From: an uncultured Prevotellaceae bacterium
GTDB lineage: Bacteria > Bacteroidota > Bacteroidia > Bacteroidales > Bacteroidaceae
Direction of reading: 5' to 3'
Assembly (NCBI GenBank): GCA_902761905.1
Contig: CACWMK010000006.1
Location: 18,039 to 82,038 of the forward strand
Length of the DNA stretch: 64,000 nt
In this document: positions 28,197-38,163 of the stretch, piece after piece
Layout: every line of letters begins with the position of its first letter
How positions within the stretch are numbered: the stretch's first letter is position 1
Program-made: the position numbers and the translations under genes
Notes under the pieces: generated by a model
Database searches by the model: none
What the model was told of the DNA's origin: nothing
What the model saw: only the letters and a program-made list of their open reading frames with translations

Positions 28197-28226
28197 GTCG
28201 ATCTTTCTCTAGAAAATTCGCCAACG

Positions 28227-28259
28227 AAGCGTAACTTCGTTGCCATATAAGTTACGCTT
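28227..28259. repeat. 11-bp perfect inverted repeat
   Basis: AAGCGTAACTT (28227-28237) and AAGTTACGCTT (28249-28259) separated by 11 bases. The right arm is followed by TTCTC rather than a long T run, so it is a weak terminator candidate at best. Confidence 0.7.
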
Positions 28260-28282
28260 TTCTCACTTCTAAGTGCCGTTTT

Positions 28283-28346
28283 TTGTTCCCAACGTGGGAA
28301 CAATTCATTCCCAACGTGGGAATATTTTATTCCCAGGCTGGGAATA
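28283..28346. repeat. Three tandem TTCCCA-N3-TGGGAA palindromes
   Basis: Copies at 28283-28303 (9-bp arms, spacer ACG), 28307-28323 (7-bp arms, spacer ACG) and 28328-28346 (8-bp arms, spacer GGC). Flanking bases differ between copies but remain complementary within each copy, so the pairing itself appears conserved. Confidence 0.85.
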
Positions 28347-28365
28347 ATCAGTCCTCCTTATGCAT

Positions 28366-28392
28366 GACTGCAGTCCTTCCGTTAAAGGACTG
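28366..28392. repeat. AGTCCT-type nested palindromes
   Basis: GACTGCAGTC (28366-28375) is a perfect 10-bp palindrome. Its right half begins a hairpin CAGTCCTT (28371-28378), 6-base loop, AAGGACTG (28385-28392). Further AGTCCT and AGGACTG copies lie at 28350-28355 and 28424-28430. Confidence 0.7.
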
Positions 28393-28471
28393 TAGTTTCT
28401 TAGTAGAAGGATTGTGGCTGTAGAGGACTGTACCATTTTTTTAAAGAAATCACACTTTTTTTCTTAATAAC

Positions 28472-28502
28472 TTGGAAGTTTAAAATATTCTTTCTATCTT
28501 TG
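28472..28502 (+). promoter_or_regulatory. Promoter upstream of the secreted-protein remnant
   Basis: TTG (28472-28474), 20 bases, TATCTTTG (28495-28502) followed by CAC, an ideal consensus. The first ATG after it (28507) opens only 12 codons. Confidence 0.65.
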
Positions 28503-28577
28503 CACATGACTCTGTTAGCCCTCATGCGCGAAAAGGGTCACTAACATATCGGTAAAAGGACGTTTACGAATTAGTAA

Positions 28578-29137
28578 CATATTCTAGAAAACAAAGCAGA
28601 GAGAATCATACAGACTGATGCTGTGGAAGGAAACAATTTTTATTGTCCACAAGAGTTTACAGCTGAACAAATAACATCACAGGAAATATTGTGTTTAGCG
28701 CGTCGAATGTGACAGTTCATACCTCAGACAATCTTGTAAGCAGTAAACGCGGGCATCGCAACTTTGTACCAAACTACCAGAATCGCGACAGCAGCTCAGA
28801 AATTTATGCTCTGAATGTAAACAATTTATGGAGCACTAATACCGACAGCGACCTTGCAGAAGGAAGTGCGTTTATTAGAGATTCAAGACAGGTAAGACCA
28901 TTCGAGGCTTACATGACGATTGATAGCGGTGGTGGTACCACTCGCAGCATCAGTATCTTTGACGATGACGATACTACGGGCATTATGAATCTACCATTAG
29001 CTTGCAAGAATAAAGATGATGTATTAAGAGTGTATTCATTATCAGGCATGTTGCTTAAACAGGGTAAAGACGAAAAGATACTCAACGACTTGCCAAATGG
29101 AGTATACGTAGTAAATGGTAAGAAAATTATCAAATAA
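28578..29137 (+). pseudogene. Remnant of a large secreted protein
   Basis: Two overlapping readings in different frames resemble pieces of one protein. The first (28578-28711) gives DAVEGNNFYCPQEFTAEQIT. The second, open from 28667 to the stop at 29137, gives NITGNIVFSASNVTVHTS, IYALNVNNLWS, FRPFEAYM-like text and a tail SGMLLKQGKDEKILNDLPNGVYVVNGKKIIK. Such text is typical of the C-terminal part of big Prevotella surface proteins with a sorting-type tail. The junction implies an internal deletion with a frameshift, and the N-terminal bulk is gone. A short product from a GTG at 28691 cannot be excluded. Confidence 0.55.
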
Positions 29138-29153
29138 ACTATTGATTGAAAAC

Positions 29154-29195
29154 ACAAAGTTGGGGTGGCGTTGATGTCACTCCAACTTTGTTTAT
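29154..29195 (+). terminator. Terminator after the remnant
   Basis: A 14-bp stem (29154-29167 with 29178-29191, one G-U pair), 10-base loop and a T-rich tail. Confidence 0.8.
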
Positions 29196-29263
29196 TAACA
29201 AGTAACCAATTCAGAACTTCACAGCACTTAAGCAGCTAACTATAGTTTTTTTCGTTTGTTTCT

Positions 29264-29293
29264 TGGTATATTGGGATTTTTTTTGTACCTTTG
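29264..29293 (+). promoter_or_regulatory. Promoter of the ABC-F gene
   Basis: TTG (29264-29266), 19 bases, TACCTTTG (29286-29293) followed by CACC. The leader to ATG 29330 is about 30 bases. Confidence 0.7.
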
Positions 29294-29305
29294 CACCCCA
29301 AATAA

Positions 29306-30943
<1,638 letters not shown>

Positions 30944-31011
30944 GAATTGATAATTGACAGTTAGGCACAGTTTTTGCTAGAGTACATGCAGAACTTTAAA
31001 ACAACGCTATT

Positions 31012-31590
31012 ATGACAGAAAAAGATATCAACATCGAAGAGGAGGAGACTCTGAACGAGGAGCCAGTAGAGCAGACTGACAAAGAGGCAGAAGAGACAGC
31101 TGCTACCGAAGAGGCTGCCAAGGAGGAAGAGGAAGAGAAAGACCCTCTGGAGAAGGCACTCGAAGAGGCTGCCGAACTGAAGAACCAGTTGCTGTACAAG
31201 GCTGCCGAATTTGAGAACTACCGCAAGCGCACACTGAAGGAGCGCGCCGAACTGATACTGAACGGTGGCGAGAAGGTGATAACAGCCATCCTGCCCGTGC
31301 TCGACGATATGGAGCGCGCCATAGCCAACGGTAGCAAGACCGATGATCCACAGGTGCTGCGCGAGGGCATGGAGCTGATTTACCAGAAGTTCGTAAAGAC
31401 ACTCGAAGGCCAGGGCGTGAACAAGATCGAAACCAAGGATGCCGACTTTGACACCGACCTGCACGAGGCTGTGGCAATGGTTCCAGGTATGGGCGACGAC
31501 AAGAAGGGCAAGGTTATCGACTGTCTGCAGGAGGGATACAAACTTAACGACAAAGTAATCCGCCACGCCAAAGTGGCAGTAGGACAATAA
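31012..31590 (+). CDS. grpE: Nucleotide exchange factor GrpE
   Basis: 192 residues. A very acidic, disordered N-terminus (Glu-rich to about residue 45) leads into the coiled coil (ELKNQLLYKAAEFENYRKRTLKERAEL) and the beta-domain motif GVNKIETKDADFDTDLHEAVAMVPG. It releases ADP from DnaK. Six bases separate it from dnaJ. No CIRCE element was seen upstream. Confidence 0.95.
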   Translation: MTEKDINIEEEETLNEEPVEQTDKEAEETAATEEAAKEEEEEKDPLEKALEEAAELKNQLLYKAAEFENYRKRTLKERAELILNGGEKVITAILPVLDDMERAIANGSKTDDPQVLREGMELIYQKFVKTLEGQGVNKIETKDADFDTDLHEAVAMVPGMGDDKKGKVIDCLQEGYKLNDKVIRHAKVAVGQ

Positions 31591-31596
31591 ACCGGT

Positions 31597-32757
31597 ATGG
31601 CACAGAAACGAGATTATTACGAGGTGCTGGGCGTCCAGAAGGGCGCTACAGAAGACGAAATCAAGAAAGCATATCGAAAGATAGCCATCAAGTATCACCC
31701 CGACCGCAACCCCGGCGACAAGGAAGCTGAGGAAAAGTTTAAGGAGGCGGCCGAGGCATACAACGTGCTGCACGATCCTAAGACACGTCAGCAGTACGAC
31801 CAGTTCGGATTCGACGGACCAAACATGGGCGGCGGATTCGGCGGTTTCAGCGGATTCGAGACCAACATGAACATGGACGATATTTTCTCTATGTTCGGCG
31901 ACATCTTCGGAGGTCACGGTTTCGGCGGATTCGGCGGTGGTCAGCGACGTCAGCAGCAGCATCGCGGCAGCGACCTGCGTCTGAAGGTAAAACTTACACT
32001 CGAGGAGATCAATACTGGTGTAACCAAGAAGTTCAAGGTGCGCAAGGACATCCCATGTCCACACTGTAGCGGTAGCGGCGCAGAGGCCGGCAGCACCAAG
32101 GAGCAGTGCCCCACATGTCACGGTCAGGGTTACATCACCCACACCACCCAGAGCATCTTCGGTATGATGCAGCAGCAGAGCGTATGCCCTACCTGTAACG
32201 GCGAAGGTCAGGTGATAAAAAACAAGTGTAAGCACTGCGGCGGTACCGGTGTAGAAAAGGGCGAGGAAGTAGTAGAGATAAACATACCCGCAGGTGTAGC
32301 CGAGGGTATGGTGGTAAACGTACCAGGCAAGGGTAACGCCGGTAAGCACAACGGTGTATCGGGCGACATCCAGGTATTTATCGAGGAAGAGCCAAACGAG
32401 ACATTTGTGCGCGATGGCAACGACCTGATATACAATCTGCTGCTCGACTTCCCCACAGCAGCACTGGGCGGAGAAGTAGAGATACCCACCATCGAGGGAA
32501 CCAAACTGAAGGTAAAACTGGAGAATGGAACCCAGCCAGGAAAGACCCTGCGCCTGCGCGGCAAGGGACTGCCCGCCGTACAGGGCTACGGCAGCGGACG
32601 CGGCGATCTGGTGGTAAACATCAGCGTGTATGTGCCTAAGACCCTGAGCAAGGAAGAGAAGCAGGCCATTGAGCAGTTCAAGGGCAGCGACAACTTCAAG
32701 GGCGACAAGCAGACACGCGACTCTATCTTCCAGAAATTCAAGAATTACTTTAATTAA
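31597..32757 (+). CDS. dnaJ: Chaperone DnaJ
   Basis: 386 residues, full type I DnaJ. The J domain has HPD ([11 protein letters not shown]), then a Gly/Phe region ([21 protein letters not shown]), four zinc repeats ([32 protein letters not shown]) and the C-terminal substrate domains. It is the DnaK co-chaperone and partners with GrpE in the same operon. Confidence 0.96.
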   Translation: MAQKRDYYEVLGVQKGATEDEIKKAYRKIAIKYHPDRNPGDKEAEEKFKEAAEAYNVLHDPKTRQQYDQFGFDGPNMGGGFGGFSGFETNMNMDDIFSMFGDIFGGHGFGGFGGGQRRQQQHRGSDLRLKVKLTLEEINTGVTKKFKVRKDIPCPHCSGSGAEAGSTKEQCPTCHGQGYITHTTQSIFGMMQQQSVCPTCNGEGQVIKNKCKHCGGTGVEKGEEVVEINIPAGVAEGMVVNVPGKGNAGKHNGVSGDIQVFIEEEPNETFVRDGNDLIYNLLLDFPTAALGGEVEIPTIEGTKLKVKLENGTQPGKTLRLRGKGLPAVQGYGSGRGDLVVNISVYVPKTLSKEEKQAIEQFKGSDNFKGDKQTRDSIFQKFKNYFN

Positions 32758-32777
32758 TATATTAATAAGGTATAGCT

Positions 32778-34091
32778 ATGACATATCAGGAAACGTGTGA
32801 TTACCTGTTCAACCAACTGCCAATGTTTGAGAAACAGGGCGCCGATGGCTACAAGGAGGGACTGACCAACAGTCATACACTTGATGAGCATTTTGGTCAT
32901 CCCCACAAAAAGTATCTCACGATACATGTGGCCGGCACCAACGGCAAGGGATCATGTGCTCACACGCTTTCTGCTATTCTGCAGATGTGCGGCTACAAGG
33001 TTGGACTATACACCTCGCCACATCTGGTTGACTTCAGCGAGCGCATCCGCGTGAACGGTCAGCCCATCAGCGAGGAGTATGTAGTAAACTTTGCAGAGAA
33101 GGAGAGATCCTTCTTCGAGCCACTGCATCCTTCATTCTTCGAACTAACTACGGCAATGGCATTCAAGTACTTTGCCGAGATGGAAGTTGACATAGCCGTG
33201 ATAGAAGTAGGACTGGGCGGACGCTTGGACTGCACCAACATCATCACCCCTATCCTATCGGTTATCACCAACATCGGTATGGACCACACCCAGTTCCTGG
33301 GCACCTCGCTAGAGCAGATTGCGATGGAGAAGGCAGGAATCATAAAGAAAGGTGTGCCCGTGGTAATCGGTGAGACCACCCCCGAGACACGAATGGTGTT
33401 CGAGGCAATCGCAGGCAAGAACCACGCCCCTATTACTTTTGCCGAGGACAACAAGCAGATCATCTCTGCATCGACAGGCTCCAAAGGCATGGAATACCAT
33501 ACCAAGAGCTTCGGTATATTAAACGGAGAACTGAACGGAAGCTATCAGGAAAAGAACGCAAACACCATACTATGCGCAGTACAGCAGCTGGAAGCCTTGG
33601 GCTACATGCATGCAGCAAAGTGCGAAGCTAACGCTAAGTGCAAAAACCGCGAAGTACGTCAGGCATTTGCACACGTATGCGACCTGACTGGACTGAAGGG
33701 CCGCTGGCAGAAGGTGAGCGAAGCACCGCTTACCATATGCGACACTGGTCATAACGTGCCAGGATGGATATACTTGAGCCAGCAGCTAAAGGCCGTAAAA
33801 TGCGGCCACATGCATATAGTGTTTGGTATGGTAGACGACAAAGACATACAAGGAGTGATGGACCTGCTGCCACAGAACGCAACGTATTATTTTACAAAAG
33901 CCAACAATAAAAGAGCCGTTTCGGAGAACGTTTTGAAGCTGTACGGACAGGGTAAAAACCTGATTGGCGAGGCTTATCCCGACGTAAAAACGGCTTACCA
34001 AGCTGCAAAGGCTGCTGCAGATAATAATGACTTTGTGTTCGTTGGAGGTAGCAGTTATGTGGTAGCAGACCTGCTAAAAAACTGTATTTAG
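32778..34091 (+). CDS. folC: Folylpolyglutamate synthase / dihydrofolate synthase
   Basis: 437 residues. The Mur-ligase-like P-loop VAGTNGKGSCAHTLSAIL, the SPHLVDFSERIRVNG loop, EVGLGGRLDCTN and the C-terminal ligase motif CDTGHNVPGW mark FolC. It joins glutamate to dihydropteroate and polyglutamylates folates. The first ~20 residues (CDYLFNQLPMFEKQGADGYKEGL) are the usual Bacteroidetes form. It follows dnaJ after 20 bases. Confidence 0.93.
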   Translation: MTYQETCDYLFNQLPMFEKQGADGYKEGLTNSHTLDEHFGHPHKKYLTIHVAGTNGKGSCAHTLSAILQMCGYKVGLYTSPHLVDFSERIRVNGQPISEEYVVNFAEKERSFFEPLHPSFFELTTAMAFKYFAEMEVDIAVIEVGLGGRLDCTNIITPILSVITNIGMDHTQFLGTSLEQIAMEKAGIIKKGVPVVIGETTPETRMVFEAIAGKNHAPITFAEDNKQIISASTGSKGMEYHTKSFGILNGELNGSYQEKNANTILCAVQQLEALGYMHAAKCEANAKCKNREVRQAFAHVCDLTGLKGRWQKVSEAPLTICDTGHNVPGWIYLSQQLKAVKCGHMHIVFGMVDDKDIQGVMDLLPQNATYYFTKANNKRAVSENVLKLYGQGKNLIGEAYPDVKTAYQAAKAAADNNDFVFVGGSSYVVADLLKNCI

Positions 34092-34155
34092 AGTTTTTTA
34101 ATACTACAACAACACTTTTTTCGTCGAAACGTTCGTCAATCTCGTTTTTTTTCTG

Positions 34156-34163
34156 TTACTTTG
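34156..34163 (+). promoter_or_regulatory. Promoter -7 box of the galactose operon
   Basis: TTACTTTG followed by CAG, one mismatch to TAnnTTTG, with TTCG about 20 bases upstream. The leader to ATG 34199 is about 30 bases. Confidence 0.45.
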
Positions 34164-34198
34164 CAGAAAAATAAATTTTTAACTAAAAACATAACAGT

Positions 34199-35290
34199 AT
34201 GGCGAACACTACAGAGACAGTGAATCTGTGCGGCCTGAAGCGCGAAGACTTCCAGGCCACTATCAACGGTAAAAAAACCGACTTGTACATTCTGAGAAAC
34301 CGTAAGGGTTATGAAGTGGCAATCTCAAACTATGGAGGTGCCATTTGTGCTATTATGGTTCCTGGCAAGGATGGCAAAGTAGCTAACGTTATCCAGGGTC
34401 ACAACGACATCAAGCAGCTGACCAGCGGAAACGAGCCTTACCTCTCAACCCTTATCGGTCGTTGGGGTAACCGTATCTGCAAAGGACAGTTTGTATTGAA
34501 CGGCAAGGATTATCAGCTGGCACTTAACGACGGACCAAACCACCTGCACGGCGGAAACATCGGTTTCAACGCAAAGGTATGGGACGCACGCCAGATGGGA
34601 CCACGCTCATTGGCCCTGCATCGTATTTCATCTTATGGTGAAGAAGGTTTCACAGGCGAACTCGACGTTACGGTAGAATTTACATTCACCGACCAGAACG
34701 AGCTTGTGATCGAGTATCTGGCTACCACAAACAAGAAGACCATCGTGAACCTTACACATCACGCATTCTTCAGTCTGGCTGGTACCGCTGATCCTACACC
34801 AAGCATCAACGACCAGATCTGCGAGATCAACGCCGACTTCTATCTGCCTACAGATGCTACAGCTATACCAACAGGTGAGATCCTGAAGGTTGAGGGTACT
34901 CCATTCGACTTCCGCAAGCCAAAAGCATTCGGACAGGACATCGATGCTGACAACGAGCAGATCAAGTTTGGTCATGGTTTCGACCACAACTACGTGCTGA
35001 ACAAGCAGGAAGAGGGCGAGCTCTCATTTGCTGCCAAGGTTACCGATCCAAAGAGCGGCCGCACCATGGAGGTTTACACCACCGAGCCAGGTCTGCAGCT
35101 CTACTCAGGCAACTTCCTGAACGGATACAAGGGTGCCAACGGTTGCACATTCCCACATCGTTCGGCAGTTTGCTTCGAGGCACAGCACTTCCCCGATTCA
35201 CCAAACCGTCCGTACTTCCCAAGCGTAGTACTGAATCCCGGACAGAGATATAAGCAGAAGACTATCTACCGTTTTGGTGTAGTCGAGTAA
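34199..35290 (+). CDS. galM: Aldose 1-epimerase (galactose mutarotase), cytoplasmic
   Basis: 363 residues without a signal peptide. Motifs: NYGGAICAIMVPGKDGK, the Arg motif STLIGRWGNRICKGQF, NHLHGGNIGF with the catalytic His and the C-terminal CFEAQHFPDSPNRPYFPSVVLNPG with the catalytic Glu. It converts beta- to alpha-D-galactose for GalK. It heads an operon with a sugar permease and galK. Confidence 0.92.
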   Translation: MANTTETVNLCGLKREDFQATINGKKTDLYILRNRKGYEVAISNYGGAICAIMVPGKDGKVANVIQGHNDIKQLTSGNEPYLSTLIGRWGNRICKGQFVLNGKDYQLALNDGPNHLHGGNIGFNAKVWDARQMGPRSLALHRISSYGEEGFTGELDVTVEFTFTDQNELVIEYLATTNKKTIVNLTHHAFFSLAGTADPTPSINDQICEINADFYLPTDATAIPTGEILKVEGTPFDFRKPKAFGQDIDADNEQIKFGHGFDHNYVLNKQEEGELSFAAKVTDPKSGRTMEVYTTEPGLQLYSGNFLNGYKGANGCTFPHRSAVCFEAQHFPDSPNRPYFPSVVLNPGQRYKQKTIYRFGVVE

Positions 35291-35328
35291 TAAAACCAAA
35301 CCATCTTTTTCTAAATTATTGACACAAT

Positions 35329-36792
35329 ATGACTGAGACAAATAAGAATGGCAAAGTGATTGCCATTATCACGATGTGCTTCATCTTCGCGATGATTAGC
35401 TTCGTAACCAACATGGGCGCCCCCTTTGGCAATATATGGGGATATCACTATCCCTTTGCCAAAGCTTGGGGTAACCTGATGAACTTTGCCGCTTACCTGT
35501 TTATGGGTATCCCCGCAGGTAAGATGCTGATAAAATATGGATACAAGAAGACTGCCCTGATCGCACTGATCGTGGGTATCGTAGGTCTTTGCTTCCAGTA
35601 TCTTTCAAGCCTGGTAGGCGCAGGTACTTACGTATTTACATACGACAGCATACCTGTAGCTCTGAACCTCGTTATCTATCTGCTGGGTGCATTCATCTGC
35701 GGTTTCTGCGTATGTATGCTCAACACCGTAGTTAACCCAATGCTTAACCTCCTTGGTGGTGGTGGCAACAAGGGTAACCAGCTGATTCAGGTTGGCGGCA
35801 CACTGAACTCACTCACTGGAACACTTACCCCACTGTTGGCTGGTATTTTAGTTGGAGAAGTAACTAAGCACACGCAAATGGGTGATGTGGCTCCATTGTT
35901 GTTCATCGGTATGGCCGTATTCGCCATCTCGTTCGTTATCATCAGCCGTGTTGCAATCCCCGAGCCTACACTTGGCAAGGTGGCACCTAAGTACGAGCGC
36001 AGCCCATTGGCATTCCGCCACTGTCTGCTGGGCGTAGTAGCCATCTTCTTCTATGTAGGTATCGAGATTGGTATCCCTATGGAGCTGAACTTTTACGTAA
36101 CAAACTTTACTGGTGGTATAGCAGCTTTAGGAGGCTCTTTTGCTGCCATATATTGGTTACTTATGATGATTGGCCGAGCAAGTTCAAGTGCACTTTCGGG
36201 CAAGGTATCAACTCGTATTCAATTAATGTCAGTATCATCTATCGCCATTCTTTTGCTTGTATTAGCAATATTCATTCCAAAAACTAATACTGTAGAAGTT
36301 CCAAAGTTCTTATATGACCCAATTGAGAAAACTACAGAATTACTCTCAAATGAGAATGTAGCAGTTCCTGAAGCTACAATTATCAAATTTATTGAGTCAA
36401 AGGATTCTGTCTTATTGGAGCCCTACAAAAAGCAAATTTATGCTGAGTTTGAAAAAACGCCAACTCAAATTGTCAATGGTGTAAATACACCTTCTGTTCC
36501 AGTCAGTGCATTTATTATTTTCCTCTGTGGTCTCTGCACATCAATCATGTGGGGAGGTATCTTCAACCTTTCAGTTGAGGGGCTGGGCAAGTACACCGAG
36601 GCTGCCTCTGGTATCTTTATGACCATGGTAGTTGGTGGTGGTATAATGCCACTTATTCAAGAGGCGTTAGCAAACAACCCAAACATTGGCATTATAAATA
36701 GCTATTGGCTGGTAATCGCAATGTTGGCTTATATCCTGTTCTATGCACTCGTAGGATGCAAGAACGTGAACACCGACATTAAAGTAGATTAA
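35329..36792 (+). CDS. MFS sugar transporter (glucose/galactose type)
   Basis: 487 residues with about 12 membrane helices. The N-terminal segment SFVTNMGAPFGNIWGYHYPFAKAWGNLMNFAAYLFMGIPAGKML recalls the FHS (FucP/GluP) branch of the major facilitator superfamily. Its place between galM and galK implies galactose uptake. A non-membrane insertion (residues ~322-393) lies between late helices. The DNA from about 36115 to 36560, with a further stretch near 36650-36715, is much more AT-rich and uses different codons (TTA, AAA, ATA) from the rest of the gene, suggesting gene conversion. Confidence 0.85.
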   Translation: MTETNKNGKVIAIITMCFIFAMISFVTNMGAPFGNIWGYHYPFAKAWGNLMNFAAYLFMGIPAGKMLIKYGYKKTALIALIVGIVGLCFQYLSSLVGAGTYVFTYDSIPVALNLVIYLLGAFICGFCVCMLNTVVNPMLNLLGGGGNKGNQLIQVGGTLNSLTGTLTPLLAGILVGEVTKHTQMGDVAPLLFIGMAVFAISFVIISRVAIPEPTLGKVAPKYERSPLAFRHCLLGVVAIFFYVGIEIGIPMELNFYVTNFTGGIAALGGSFAAIYWLLMMIGRASSSALSGKVSTRIQLMSVSSIAILLLVLAIFIPKTNTVEVPKFLYDPIEKTTELLSNENVAVPEATIIKFIESKDSVLLEPYKKQIYAEFEKTPTQIVNGVNTPSVPVSAFIIFLCGLCTSIMWGGIFNLSVEGLGKYTEAASGIFMTMVVGGGIMPLIQEALANNPNIGIINSYWLVIAMLAYILFYALVGCKNVNTDIKVD

Positions 36793-36818
36793 ATATTAAA
36801 CATTAAAACATTAAGCTT

Positions 36819-37982
36819 ATGGACATCGAATTTGTAAGAAGCCGCTTCATCAAGCACTTTGATGGAAAGACAGGTAACGTATATGCATCTCCCGGACGTA
36901 TTAACCTGATAGGTGAGCACACCGACTACAATGGTGGTTTTGTGTTCCCAGGAGCAGTTGACAAGGGCATTATGGCCGAGATGCGTGCCAATGGTACCGA
37001 AGATACAGTAATGGCATATGCCATCGACTTGAAGGATCGTGTAGACTTTAAGCTCTCTGACCCTGCAGGTCCTAAGGCCTCGTGGGCACGCTATATCTAT
37101 GGTATAGCACTTGAGATGAAGAAGCTGGGCGTACCTGTAAAAGGCTTCAATATCGCTTTTGCAGGCGATGTACCCCTCGGAGCCGGTATGTCTTCATCGG
37201 CCGCTATGGAGAGCTGCTTTGCTTGTGGTCTGAACGACATCTTTGGCGACAACAAGGTTTCGCAGTGGGATATGGCACTGGCCGGACAGGCTACAGAGCA
37301 CAACTACTGCGGTGTAAACTGCGGTATCATGGACCAGTTTGCCTCTGTATTCGGCAAGGCAGGCTGCCTAATGCGTCTGGACTGCCGCTCTCGCGAGTTT
37401 GAGTACTTCCCATTCAAACCCGATGGCTATCGTCTGGTATTGCTCGACTCTGTAGTTAAGCACCAGTTGGCAGGTTCGCCCTACAACGATCGCCGCAACA
37501 GCTGCGAGAATGTTGTAAAGCATATCCAGGCCAAACACCCAGAGGGTAAGTATGAGACCCTGCGCGACTGCACATGGGAGCAGTTGGACGAGGTACGTGC
37601 CGAAGTGGGCGAAGAGGACTACAAGCGCGCTAAGTTCGTGCTCGGCGAGAAGGATCGCGTGCTGGCAGTGTGCGATGCTCTGAACGAAGGCGATTACGAG
37701 AAGGTGGGCGAGCTGATGTACCAGACCCACGAAGGACTGTCGAAGGACTACGAGGTATCGTGCGAGGAGCTGGACTACCTGAACGATCTGGCCAAGGAGA
37801 ATGGTGTTACCGGTAGCCGCATCATGGGCGGTGGATTCGGTGGCTGCACCATTAACCTGGTTCGCAACGATCTGTACAAGAAGTTCATCAACGATGCTAA
37901 GGCAAAATTCAACGCGAAATATGGACACGAGCCTAAGGTATACGATGTAGTAATCGGCGACGGTTCACGTAAGATTTGCTAA
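36819..37982 (+). CDS. galK: Galactokinase
   Basis: 387 residues. The galactokinase signature GRINLIGEHTDYNGGFVFPGAVDKG is near the N-terminus, followed by VPLGAGMSSSAAMESCFACGL (ATP loop) and the C-terminal GSRIMGGGFGGCTINLV. It makes galactose-1-phosphate. galT and galE are not nearby. Its ATG follows heptamer-repeat AT-rich DNA (36790-36811), and a terminator follows at 38034. Confidence 0.95.
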   Translation: MDIEFVRSRFIKHFDGKTGNVYASPGRINLIGEHTDYNGGFVFPGAVDKGIMAEMRANGTEDTVMAYAIDLKDRVDFKLSDPAGPKASWARYIYGIALEMKKLGVPVKGFNIAFAGDVPLGAGMSSSAAMESCFACGLNDIFGDNKVSQWDMALAGQATEHNYCGVNCGIMDQFASVFGKAGCLMRLDCRSREFEYFPFKPDGYRLVLLDSVVKHQLAGSPYNDRRNSCENVVKHIQAKHPEGKYETLRDCTWEQLDEVRAEVGEEDYKRAKFVLGEKDRVLAVCDALNEGDYEKVGELMYQTHEGLSKDYEVSCEELDYLNDLAKENGVTGSRIMGGGFGGCTINLVRNDLYKKFINDAKAKFNAKYGHEPKVYDVVIGDGSRKIC

Positions 37983-38033
37983 CTCCGAACCAACAAAAAC
38001 ACGATAATTTGTGTTTATAAAGGTTAAATATAG

Positions 38034-38072
38034 TGAGTAAGGTGTAAATAGCACACCTTACTCATCTTTTTT
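38034..38072 (+). terminator. Terminator of the galactose operon
   Basis: TGAGTAAGGTGT (38034-38045) pairs perfectly with ACACCTTACTCA (38053-38064), 7-base loop, then TCTTTTTTT. Confidence 0.9.
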
Positions 38073-38084
38073 TGTCATTTTTTG

Positions 38085-38117
38085 TTTGTCAATTCAGATT
38101 ATAATTGTAATTTTACA
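38085..38117 (+). promoter_or_regulatory. Arabinose operon promoter with candidate AraR operator
   Basis: TTTG (38085-38088), 19 bases, TAATTTTA (38108-38115), one mismatch in the last base. The imperfect palindrome TGTAATTTTACA (38106-38117) covers the -7 box, a suitable place for a repressor. Assignment to AraR is a guess from position. Confidence 0.4.
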
Positions 38118-38163
38118 CCCAAATAACGAATATACAACAATAATAACTTAAAACGTTACAAAA

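Larger units (their letters stand above)
26558..28198. mobile_element. VapE cassette enclosed by mirror-image iteron blocks (putative element)
   Basis: A 1641-bp unit whose two ends are inverted copies of ACACCTAACAT (26558-26568; complement of 28188-28198). Each end continues inward into a structured 108-bp block, and the only gene inside is a VapE-type helicase. No target-site duplication and no transposase or integrase is visible, so mobility is inferred from the terminal symmetry alone. It could instead be a plasmid- or phage-derived replication module. It sits between the terminator of a SusCD operon and a decayed secreted-protein gene, in an AT-rich stretch. Confidence 0.5.
27901..28577. 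other. Gene-free AT-rich region packed with palindromes
   Basis: 677 bases without a credible gene. In order: the vapE promoter (27998-28028), right iteron block (28089-28196), an 11-bp hairpin (28227-28259), three tandem TTCCCA-N3-TGGGAA palindromes (28283-28346), AGTCCT-type palindromes (28350-28430) and a plus-strand promoter (28472-28502). The density of dyad symmetry is far above the rest of the window. Confidence 0.8.

Noticed and set aside
26534-28220. Target-site duplication flanking the VapE cassette
   Set aside because: The bases just outside the two termini (GCA on the left, CGA on the right) show no direct repeat that I can defend.
28507-28545. 12-codon ORF directly after the promoter at 28472
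   Set aside because: Starts within a few bases of the expected transcription start and has no supporting feature; a leader peptide cannot be shown.
30961-32349. Long antisense open reading (462 codons) opposite grpE and dnaJ
   Set aside because: It mirrors the codons of two clear chaperone genes, has low-complexity hydrophobic text and no recognisable domain.
34122-34136. LacI-type operator before the galactose operon (GAAACGTTCG)
   Set aside because: Only the central AACGTT is palindromic; the flanks do not fit CGnAAACGWTTnCG.
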